Below, piece after piece: positions 56,653 to 64,000 of a stretch of 64,000 nucleotides of DNA. The stretch covers positions 62,001-126,000 of the forward strand of contig JARLHN010000029.1 in the NCBI GenBank assembly GCA_031292255.1, read 5' to 3'. A program made the translations under genes and the position numbers. The notes beneath the pieces are model-generated. The model was not told the origin of the DNA. It searched no databases and saw only the letters and a list, made by a program, of their open reading frames with translations. Positions within the stretch are counted from its first letter, which is position 1, and the number at the start of each line of letters is the position of its first letter. The stretch comes from Oryzomonas sp. (GTDB lineage: Bacteria > Desulfobacterota > Desulfuromonadia > Geobacterales > Pseudopelobacteraceae).

Positions 56653-59600
56653 ATGCTGTCTTCCATGATCAATAAAAAAATCATCACAATCGGAATTATC
56701 GTGTTCACAGGTGTGGCGCTGTCAGCAGGGGCCTTCATTAAAGCACGTAATTGGGACCGTCAACGGTTATTGGAAGACTTTGATCGAGCCGCAGAAATCC
56801 GTCATGCCTTTTTAAAACGAGAAATTGAATCTGATCTGAATGCATTATTTGTTCTCAAGTCATATTACGTTCTTTCGGGAATAAGTTCGAGAGCAGGTTT
56901 CCACGGCTTCACAGCCCCGCTATTAATGAAGTATCCCAGCATTCAGGCGCTTGAATGGATACCTCGAATAACAGATAGACAGCGTAATGCATATGAAAAG
57001 TCAGTCCGAAAAGATGGTTTCTCAAATTTCCAGATAACTGAACGAACAGCTCAAGGGCAAATCATCCGTGCCGGTCAAAGGCAAGATTATTTCCCTGTCT
57101 ATTTTGTAGAGCCATTCCGAGGCAATGAAATCGCCTTGGGGTTTGATCTGGCTTCGAACTCTCAACGAAAAGAATCGCTTGAGCGATCTTGCGATATCGG
57201 TGCGGAGTTTGCCACGGGACGGATAACGCTGGTGCAGGAAAAGGCGAATCAATTTGGCTTTCTTGTCTTTTCGCCAATTTACCAGAAGAGAATGACCGGT
57301 AATTCGGTAATGGTCCGACGAGAAGGGTTGGAGGGGTTTGTTTTGGGCGTTTTCCGGATCGGCGACACGGTCGAGAAAGCCTTATCGTATCTAACGCCCG
57401 AGGGAATTGACGTCTATATTTACGATAACACCGCGCAGGAAAATGAGTCTCTTCTCTACTACCACTCGTCACGCATGAGAAAAACAGCCGTTTCGCCAAT
57501 AAACAGTCGCGCAGTAGAGCCGGTTAAAGGTCTCAGATATACCCGATTCTTCAATGTGGGGGGGCGCGAATGGCAGATAGTGTGCGTGCCGACACCAGAA
57601 TACATCGCAAACAAGGAAAGCTTGCAGTCTTGGGGATTTTTATTGATTGGGTTGCTGTCGACCGGTCTTCTGACGGCGTTTCTTTTGGTCGATTCCCGGC
57701 GGGCTGAAGAACTTTCAATTACCAATCAGCGGCTCGAGCTTGCGACAACGTCAGGACTCCTGGGTGTCTGGGACTGGGATATCCAGGCTGATGTTTTAAG
57801 ATGGAATGACAGAATGTTTGAATTGTTTGGCATAACTCAAGGTGAATTTGAGGGACATGCCGACGATTTCCCAAAGGCCCTGCATCCTGATGACGTTGTC
57901 AGGGTCAATGAGGCGACCAAAGCAGCAATTGAGGGGCAAGAGTATAACGATATCGAGTTTCGTGTCGTACATCCCGATGGATCCATCAAGATAATCAAAA
58001 CCCATGCCCTTATCATTAGAGATCATGCCGGCATGGCGATAAGGATGATCGGTCTGGATCATGACATAACCGAGCGCAAACTGGCCGAAATGGAACTCAG
58101 GCTGAGCGAGGAACGTCTCCGTACAATATTTGAAGAAGCTCCCATTGGCATCGCCTTCCTTGGCACACAGCGCGAAATCACTCACATAAATAAGCGCTAT
58201 CGCGAATTATTGGGATACAGCGAAGCGGAGATAATTGAGCGAGGACCGGCTGGACTTCTGCACCCGGACGATGTGGAAACCTCGATAGCGCTGAGCACCA
58301 AACTGCACACGGGAGAAATTCCCCGATTTCACATGGAGCAAAGATACATCCGCAAAGATGGCGCAATCGTTTGGTCCGACACAAACATTTCTGTTCTTCG
58401 CGATAAAGACGGGCAGTTGATCCACACCATTGGCTGGGCCCAAGACATCACTGAACGCAAGCAGGCCGAGTTGTATGGAGAAATAGGGCAGATAGCTCTA
58501 CAAATACTGAACGAGCCGGGAAATCTCAGGGAGGCCATCCAACGCATACTTGCATTATTCAAGAGACGAACTGGGTTTGATGCGGTTGGCATTCGCCTGC
58601 AAGAAGGGGATGATTATCCTTACTTTGCCCAAGAGGGATTTTCCGCCGATTTTCTTCTCAGAGAAAACAAGCTGGCCGAATATGATGCTAATGGCGAAAT
58701 ATGCCGGGGCAAGGGCGACTGCGTTTGCCTGGTTTGTACCTGTGGTCTGGTCATTTCCGGCAAGGCCGACTTGGCCAATCCACTCTTTACCTCGGGGGGT
58801 AGCTTTTGGACGAATGATTCCTTCCTCCTCACGGCCATCCACCCCAGTGAAGACCCTCGCCATCATCCCCGCAACCAGTGCATGCACCAAGGCTATGCCT
58901 CCTTGGCTCTGGTGCCCATCCGGAACATGGACAGAATAATTGGCCTGATTCAACTCAGCGATCGATGCAAAGGACAGTTTACCCGCAATATAATCGAAAT
59001 CGTTGAAGGTATCGCCTCACACATTGGAGAGGCCCTGATACGCAAGCAGATTGAGGCTGCTTTACAGGAAAGTGAAGATCGCTATCGAACCATCGTGGAG
59101 AACTCACCGAATTTTGTCATGATCCATGTTAATGGCAAATTCGTTTATCTGAACCCGACGGCAGTGGCGAAATTTGGCATTGCCGATCAACAAGAGCTTA
59201 TCGGTAAACCGATTACCGAGGTTATCAGCCCTGATTTCCGTGACATTGCCTGCGAGCGTGTCGGCAAAATTTTGGCAAGCAACCAAATCAACCAGAAAAC
59301 AGAAGAAAGATTACTCCGGAAAGATGGCAGCACATTCTGGGTTGAGCTAACCGGTATCCCTTATAACTACAACGGAAATAAGGCGGTGCTCGTCATCGCT
59401 GTCGACATTACCGAGCGCAAACAGTCGGAAGAGAACCTTTTAGAATACAACAACCTGCTCAAAGAGGCACGTGAACAGGCAGAATCCGCCAACCGAACCA
59501 AGAGCGCATTCCTGGCCAACATGAGCCATGAAATCCGCACCCCTATGAACGGTGTCATCGGCATGGCTCAGTTACTTGCAATGACTGAATTAGACACGGA

Positions 59601-61005
59601 ACAGTTCGATTATGTCGAGAAGCTAAAGGTCTCCGGCAACAACCTGCTGTCAATCATCAATAATATCCTTGATCTTTCCAAGATTGAGGCGGGCATGGTT
59701 GAAATAAATTTATCCGCATTCAGCCTGCTGCAATGCATCGGCGATGTTGCTCTGACGCTAAGCGCGACCACCTATGACAAAGGTATTTATCTTGACGTTG
59801 ATGTAAGTGCCGATATCCCCGACATCCTGATTGGAGACCAATTAAGAATCAATCAGATACTCTCCAACCTGCTGGGAAATGCCATCAAGTTCACCAGACA
59901 GGGGGGTATCACCATTTCGTCGCACGTCCTGAAACAAGACGAGACGTCCGTGCTCGTGCAGATAGCAGTGAGAGACACCGGTATCGGCATATCTGCGGAA
60001 ACAATTGATAACATATTCCTGCCGTTTGTCCAGGAAGACGGGTCAATAACACGGAGGTTTGGCGGGACAGGATTAGGGCTTTCCATCAGCAAGCAATTGG
60101 TTGAGCTTATTGGAGGTGAAATAGGGGTCGAGAGCCAACAGGGTAAAGGCTCGACATTTTGGTTTACTGTCCCATTCAAAAGATCATCGGAAGGAAAAAT
60201 TGCCGTACCACAGCCCAAGATTACACCCAATTTGCCAGGCGCGCCTGCCGGTTCGGGCAGTGATATTCAAATATTATTGGCTGAGGATGACGAGATCAAT
60301 CAGAGTGTTGCCAAGGCATATATTGCAAAGCTCGGGTATGCCGTGGATACGGTTAGTAATGGTAATGAAGCGTTACGCGCATTGGCAACAAAAGACTACT
60401 CCCTGGTGCTGATGGACTGCCAGATGCCGGAAAAGGGGGGATTAGAGGCCACGACCATAATACGTGACCCTGAATCCGATGTACGGAACCATACTCTGCC
60501 GATTATTGCCTTGACCGCCAATGCCATCACGGGAGAACGTGAGAAATGCCTCAATGCGGGCATGGACGATTACCTGGCTAAACCGCTCAAATATGAGGAA
60601 TTGGTTGAAGTTTTGTCAAAATGGTTGTCAGGCACCCCCAAAACGGAGGTTCAGGTTTTCGATGAAGCCGGATGTATCAAACAGCACCTGGATGACGAAC
60701 AATTTGCGAAAGATACGGTAACCCTGTTCTTAACAAGAGTCTCCGGCTATTTTGCCGCTATTCGGGAATGCCTTGCGACAGGGGATGCCGAAGGCCTACG
60801 ACTCCATTCACATACGTTTAAAGGCGCATCGGCAACGATCCATGCCAACAGGCTCTCCTTGTGCGCCGCTGAACTCCAGGAAATAGGTGAGCGCAATGAC
60901 GTCGCTTTGTCCGATCAACTGATGCTACCGCTTGTGAATGAGTTTAACATCTTGAAGGCGGAATTGGCTAAACGTGGTTGGAACCAGCAAAAGCAGGAGA
61001 AGTGA
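56653..61005 (+). CDS. Hybrid sensor histidine kinase with CHASE, PAS, GAF, REC and HPt domains
   Basis: Membrane sensor kinase of 1450 residues. A helix at about 8-27 and another at about 323-345 flank a periplasmic CHASE domain. PAS domains lie at about 360-480, 490-615 and 795-920. A GAF domain (about 620-785) carries a cysteine cluster C684, C690, C692, C695, C697 and C743. Then come HisKA with H959 (MSHEIRTP), HATPase (to about 1180), a receiver with D1255 (LMDCQMP) and a C-terminal HPt with H1387 (HTFKGAS). The protein can run the whole phosphorelay in cis. Codon use is more AT-rich than its neighbours and an IS relic lies next to it, so it may have been acquired. No partner regulator is nearby. 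Confidence 0.93.
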   Translation: MLSSMINKKIITIGIIVFTGVALSAGAFIKARNWDRQRLLEDFDRAAEIRHAFLKREIESDLNALFVLKSYYVLSGISSRAGFHGFTAPLLMKYPSIQALEWIPRITDRQRNAYEKSVRKDGFSNFQITERTAQGQIIRAGQRQDYFPVYFVEPFRGNEIALGFDLASNSQRKESLERSCDIGAEFATGRITLVQEKANQFGFLVFSPIYQKRMTGNSVMVRREGLEGFVLGVFRIGDTVEKALSYLTPEGIDVYIYDNTAQENESLLYYHSSRMRKTAVSPINSRAVEPVKGLRYTRFFNVGGREWQIVCVPTPEYIANKESLQSWGFLLIGLLSTGLLTAFLLVDSRRAEELSITNQRLELATTSGLLGVWDWDIQADVLRWNDRMFELFGITQGEFEGHADDFPKALHPDDVVRVNEATKAAIEGQEYNDIEFRVVHPDGSIKIIKTHALIIRDHAGMAIRMIGLDHDITERKLAEMELRLSEERLRTIFEEAPIGIAFLGTQREITHINKRYRELLGYSEAEIIERGPAGLLHPDDVETSIALSTKLHTGEIPRFHMEQRYIRKDGAIVWSDTNISVLRDKDGQLIHTIGWAQDITERKQAELYGEIGQIALQILNEPGNLREAIQRILALFKRRTGFDAVGIRLQEGDDYPYFAQEGFSADFLLRENKLAEYDANGEICRGKGDCVCLVCTCGLVISGKADLANPLFTSGGSFWTNDSFLLTAIHPSEDPRHHPRNQCMHQGYASLALVPIRNMDRIIGLIQLSDRCKGQFTRNIIEIVEGIASHIGEALIRKQIEAALQESEDRYRTIVENSPNFVMIHVNGKFVYLNPTAVAKFGIADQQELIGKPITEVISPDFRDIACERVGKILASNQINQKTEERLLRKDGSTFWVELTGIPYNYNGNKAVLVIAVDITERKQSEENLLEYNNLLKEAREQAESANRTKSAFLANMSHEIRTPMNGVIGMAQLLAMTELDTEQFDYVEKLKVSGNNLLSIINNILDLSKIEAGMVEINLSAFSLLQCIGDVALTLSATTYDKGIYLDVDVSADIPDILIGDQLRINQILSNLLGNAIKFTRQGGITISSHVLKQDETSVLVQIAVRDTGIGISAETIDNIFLPFVQEDGSITRRFGGTGLGLSISKQLVELIGGEIGVESQQGKGSTFWFTVPFKRSSEGKIAVPQPKITPNLPGAPAGSGSDIQILLAEDDEINQSVAKAYIAKLGYAVDTVSNGNEALRALATKDYSLVLMDCQMPEKGGLEATTIIRDPESDVRNHTLPIIALTANAITGEREKCLNAGMDDYLAKPLKYEELVEVLSKWLSGTPKTEVQVFDEAGCIKQHLDDEQFAKDTVTLFLTRVSGYFAAIRECLATGDAEGLRLHSHTFKGASATIHANRLSLCAAELQEIGERNDVALSDQLMLPLVNEFNILKAELAKRGWNQQKQEK

Positions 61006-61254
61006 GCAACTGATTTCCAGACAAGTACCACGCGCCAGAAGAATGTTCCAAAAGGAATGGTAAAAAACATGCCCATGGCAATGAATAAAACCTCATTCCT
61101 TTCCCGCATGCCGGTTGTAGATGATGAGGAAGTCTCTCGATATGACCTGCCGGGATACAGACTGCGATAGTCGGCTTTTTTATCGAAAGGTAATTTATGG
61201 ACATGGGGGTTTGGCCTTATGACCCCAAAAAGGAGGAATCGTTGTCGTATCCCC

Positions 61255-62271
61255 CTACACCGATTCACCCTTCGACCCGGCCGCCATCCCCACGGCCATC
61301 CTGACGGCCGCCAGCAGGCTCTTTTCCGAGGCCCGTCCCGTCCCTGCCAAGTCATAGGCAGTGCCATGGTCCACCGACGTGCGGATGATCGGCAAGCCAA
61401 GCGTGACGTTGACCCCATCGTCGAAATGGAGCATCTTGAGCGGTATCAACCCCTGGTCGTGGTACATGGCCACTACCCCATCGTACACACCCTGCTGGGC
61501 AAAATAAAAGAGAGTGTCCGCCGAATGCGGCCCCGTGGCGTCGATTCCCTCGTGCTTCGCCGTTTCGACGGCCGGCGCGATGTATTCCTGTTCCTCGTTG
61601 CCGAACATCCCCCCCTCGCCGCAATGAGGGTTGAGGGCCAACACCGCCAGGCGGGGACGGGCCTTGCCGGTGAGGCGCCGCACCCCGTCCGCCGTAATCC
61701 GGATCGTGTTCAACACCCGCTCCCGGCTGATCAGGCCGGGCACATCACGAAGCGCCTCGTGAATCGTCACCAGGCTGACCCGGAGCAGATCGCCCGCCAG
61801 CATCATCACATAATCATCGACCCCGCACAGCTCGGCCAAAAGCTCGGTGTGCCCGTGGAAATCATGGCCGGCGCGGTTCATGGCCTCTTTGTTGATGGGC
61901 GCCGTGGCCATAGCCGCCACCCGGCCCGCAAGGCAAAGGCGTGCAGCCGTGCAGATATAGCGATAAACGGCTTCGCCGGCTGCCAATGTCGGCCTGCCGT
62001 AGCGCAGATCCTCTTCAGACAGGCGGGAGAGCGGTAAAATGGCCATGGCACCGTCCGGGACCCGGTACGCCTCCTCAGGCTCAGCGACCTCCACTATCCC
62101 CAGCCGCGAGCCGCAGACCTGTAATGCCCGCTCAAGCGCCGGCCTGTCGCCCACGACAAGCGGGGTACAAAGCGCGGCAACCTCGGGATGCCTCCACGCC
62201 TTGACGATAATCTCCGGCCCAACGGCACAGGGATCTCCCATGGTGATGGCTATCAGGGGCTTTTCAGGCAT
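61255..62271 (-). CDS. pdxA: 4-hydroxythreonine-4-phosphate dehydrogenase PdxA
   Basis: The 338 residues oxidise 4-phosphohydroxy-L-threonine in the DXP-dependent pyridoxal phosphate pathway. It starts KPLIAITMGDPCAVGPEI and has the metal-binding histidines in AGHDFHGHTELLAEL, NPHCGEGG and YHDQGLIPLKML, with NVTLGLPIIRTSVDHGTA near the end; length is normal. Its ATG lies 8 bases inside cbiG, so it is translated with the cobalamin genes. The 249-base gap on its 3' side towards the kinase gene holds no recognised feature. Confidence 0.94.
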   Translation of the reverse strand: MPEKPLIAITMGDPCAVGPEIIVKAWRHPEVAALCTPLVVGDRPALERALQVCGSRLGIVEVAEPEEAYRVPDGAMAILPLSRLSEEDLRYGRPTLAAGEAVYRYICTAARLCLAGRVAAMATAPINKEAMNRAGHDFHGHTELLAELCGVDDYVMMLAGDLLRVSLVTIHEALRDVPGLISRERVLNTIRITADGVRRLTGKARPRLAVLALNPHCGEGGMFGNEEQEYIAPAVETAKHEGIDATGPHSADTLFYFAQQGVYDGVVAMYHDQGLIPLKMLHFDDGVNVTLGLPIIRTSVDHGTAYDLAGTGRASEKSLLAAVRMAVGMAAGSKGESV

Positions 62272-63340
62272 AGGGTTCCTCTTCCTTCATCTCTGCAACC
62301 GCCAGGGTGACATTCTCGGATTTGACCTTCTTCAGCAGCAGCCGGCCGCCGCCCGACCCAAGTATGGCGGACGGTTCCGCCACGCCCGAGACGCCGACGG
62401 CCGCCAGGGCATGCGGCGACGGCGGGGACGGGACCGCGACGGCATTCAATTCGTTTGCCCCGAAGCATGTCAGCGGAACGCCCAGCCGTTCGGCAAAGGC
62501 AATCAACCCCGCTTCATCGCGCTTGACCGTTATCGTGGCGATCAACCGCACACTCTTTCGGGAGAGGAATATGCGTTTGAGCTGGGCCGTGACAAAATCA
62601 TCGATTTCATCCACTGCTGTGCCGCGGTTGCATCCGATGCCCAGCACCAGGTTGCAGGGGCGCAGGATCAACAAGTTGTCAGGATGGGTCTGGGGCGGCA
62701 GATGGCGATTGGTGACGAACAGGAAGCCGTGCGCCGGGCTATCCATCGCCTCGGCGAAGGTATCGTGAAAAGAGGTTTTGCCCCGGCCGTACAGCCAGAA
62801 ACGCGTCTTACCCGTGGGATCGACGACGGCGATCTCCTCGTCGTCCAAAAGCAGCCTGTTGAGCAGCTTGACCCGGCTGATGTCGTCGATAACCCACCCC
62901 TGCTCCTTGGCCAGAAGGTCGAACGAAGGAAGCCCATTGGCGTCCGTTGCGGTGGTGATGACCGGCCGGGCCCCGCTGATGAAGGCGCAGCGTTCGGCCA
63001 GTTCGTTGGCGCCGCCCAGATGGCCCGCGATGAGCGAAATGGCAAATTTGCCCGCATCGTCCATCACCACAACCGCCGGGTCTGTTTCCTTGGACTCGAG
63101 AAGCGGTGCGATCATGCGCACCACGATGCCGGCGGCCATGATGAAGACGAAACCGTCGTACGCCCTCCAGAGCGATGCCGTCAGCGTCCTCAGGTCGGCA
63201 GGATCGAATAGGCACCTGTTCGTTCCGGCTTGTCCGGCATAGCGGTTGGAAACTTGCAGATCCGCACCGGGCAACCCGCCCCGCAATCTTTGCCCCAGTT
63301 GAGCCCCGTTGCGGGTTATGGCGATCACGGCGACGCGCAT
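62264..63340 (-). CDS. cbiG: Cobalt-precorrin-5A hydrolase CbiG
   Basis: The 358 residues open the lactone ring of cobalt-precorrin-5A and release acetaldehyde in anaerobic B12 synthesis. It begins MRVAVIAITRNGAQLGQRL; the N-terminal domain has GFVFIMAAGIVVRMIAPLL and GHLGGANELAE, and the C-terminal domain has LGIGCNRGTAVDEI and FAERLGVPL. The ATG at 63340 follows the cbiF stop by one base. GGAG is not seen, so translation may depend on coupling to cbiF. Forms the cbiF-cbiG-pdxA run. Confidence 0.94.
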   Translation of the reverse strand: MRVAVIAITRNGAQLGQRLRGGLPGADLQVSNRYAGQAGTNRCLFDPADLRTLTASLWRAYDGFVFIMAAGIVVRMIAPLLESKETDPAVVVMDDAGKFAISLIAGHLGGANELAERCAFISGARPVITTATDANGLPSFDLLAKEQGWVIDDISRVKLLNRLLLDDEEIAVVDPTGKTRFWLYGRGKTSFHDTFAEAMDSPAHGFLFVTNRHLPPQTHPDNLLILRPCNLVLGIGCNRGTAVDEIDDFVTAQLKRIFLSRKSVRLIATITVKRDEAGLIAFAERLGVPLTCFGANELNAVAVPSPPSPHALAAVGVSGVAEPSAILGSGGGRLLLKKVKSENVTLAVAEMKEEEPYA

Positions 63341-63341
63341 G

Positions 63342-64000
63342 TCATGCAACGGCGCTGCCGCGAAAACCGTGGGAGAAGCCGTCATCGTAGAGCTGCGACC
63401 GCGCCTTGAGCCCTTCACGCCGAGCCGCCAGAACATCTCCGACGATAATCAGGGCTTGGCGCTCGATGCCGGCTTCACGGATCTTGGCGGCGATATCGGC
63501 CAGGGTACCCTCGACGATCAGTTCGTCCTCCCAAGAGGCGCGACAGACCACGGCGGCCGCAGTCGCCGGTGTGTAGGCCCCGGTCAGAAGTTCTTCGACC
63601 ACCCGGTCGATCATGCCAACCGAGAGGTAGATCACCAGGGTAGCGCCAATGCCGGCGATGCGGCCGAGGTTTTCCCGTTCCGGCACCGGCGTGCGCCCCT
63701 CCATACGGGTGAAGATCACTGTCTGGGAAACCTCCGGCAGGGTCAGTTCCTGCTTGAGGGCGGCGGCAGCGGCAAAGGCGCTGGTCACACCGGGCACCAC
63801 ACGGTACGCCACGCCAAGACGATCAAGGGCTTCCATCTGTTCCTGGATGGCGCCGTAGATCGAGGGGTCCCCGGTGTGAAGGCGCACCACGCTCTTGCCG
63901 GCCGGGACGGCATCCATGATGACGTTCATGACCTCGTCGAGCGTCATGCCGGCCGAGTCGTACACAGAGGCATTGGCGGCGTAGCGGCGGACCAGTTCCC
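63342..64000 (-). CDS. cbiF: Cobalt-precorrin-4 C11-methyltransferase CbiF, C-terminal part
   Basis: SAM-dependent methylase of the anaerobic corrin ring pathway. About 219 C-terminal residues are visible; the first 35 or so lie beyond the window edge. Tell-tale segments are ELVRRYAANASVYDSAGMTL, VVRLHTGDPSIYGAIQEQM, VPGVTSAFAAAAAL and IFTRMEGRTPVPERE. The frame has no start inside the window. Upstream gene of cbiG and pdxA. Confidence 0.93.
   Translation of the reverse strand, partial: ELVRRYAANASVYDSAGMTLDEVMNVIMDAVPAGKSVVRLHTGDPSIYGAIQEQMEALDRLGVAYRVVPGVTSAFAAAAALKQELTLPEVSQTVIFTRMEGRTPVPERENLGRIAGIGATLVIYLSVGMIDRVVEELLTGAYTPATAAAVVCRASWEDELIVEGTLADIAAKIREAGIERQALIIVGDVLAARREGLKARSQLYDDGFSHGFRGSAVA

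Overview
The window is a chromosomal segment of a Gram-negative, strictly anaerobic or microaerophilic bacterium, most likely a Geobacter-like member of the Desulfuromonadales/Geobacterales. The signs are a pyruvate:ferredoxin oxidoreductase, anaerobic cobalamin genes (cbiF, cbiG), a B12-dependent methionine synthase, a rubrerythrin-like protein and a hemerythrin, a large multi-PAS hybrid kinase, and many GC-rich intergenic fold-back repeats. This assignment is an inference from gene content. No tRNA, rRNA or CRISPR array was seen.

Layout. Bases 1-9810 run on the minus strand: the start of nifJ (cut by the window edge), then the conserved order ffs (SRP RNA) - dnaX - ybaB - recR, an RlpA-like protein, an NAD-dependent epimerase, and a diguanylate cyclase overlapping recD. 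From 10049 to 14817 genes run on the plus strand: a WYL regulator, a MidA-type methyltransferase with a HAD phosphatase, a ferritin-like protein and an NmrA-type reductase. From 15051 to 29699 come rluD, a small conserved unknown, a DegP-like lipoprotein, an XRE-cupin regulator, a complete RND efflux operon with a TetR repressor and two matching operators, an M48 peptidase, elbB and an NCS2-type permease.

Bases 29777-40428 form the most distinctive region. All genes are on the minus strand: a small His/Cys-rich membrane protein, a beta-barrel porin with a coiled-coil N-terminus, two Zn/Mn-type binding proteins, one ZnuC/ZnuB pair, an S9 peptidase and an M16 zinc peptidase. A perfect 9-1-9 palindrome (40436-40454) covers the -10 and spacer of a good sigma70 promoter in front of the first gene. 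I read this as a metal-starvation (probably zinc) locus under a Fur-family repressor.

Bases 40502-52330 hold a divergent uppP, a cupin and an unknown gene, lon, an mlaE-EVE-mlaF-mlaD lipid-transport cluster, an active/inactive M16 peptidase pair, a hemerythrin, and a lone flgM with a sigma28-like promoter. The right end has metH, an IS200-type transposase relic, a 1450-residue hybrid histidine kinase, and pdxA-cbiG-cbiF on the minus strand running off the edge.

Several intergenic gaps hold dispersed repeats of four types: long fold-backs ending in GATTGTTGAAAATC-like repeats, a ~105-bp family at 11078 and 47347, a ~106-bp near-identical pair at 16032 and 27018, and fold-backs built on CCACAAAGACGCAGAG-like arms. 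Another point to check is an A10 slip site near the 3' end of dnaX whose -1 frame stops almost at once.
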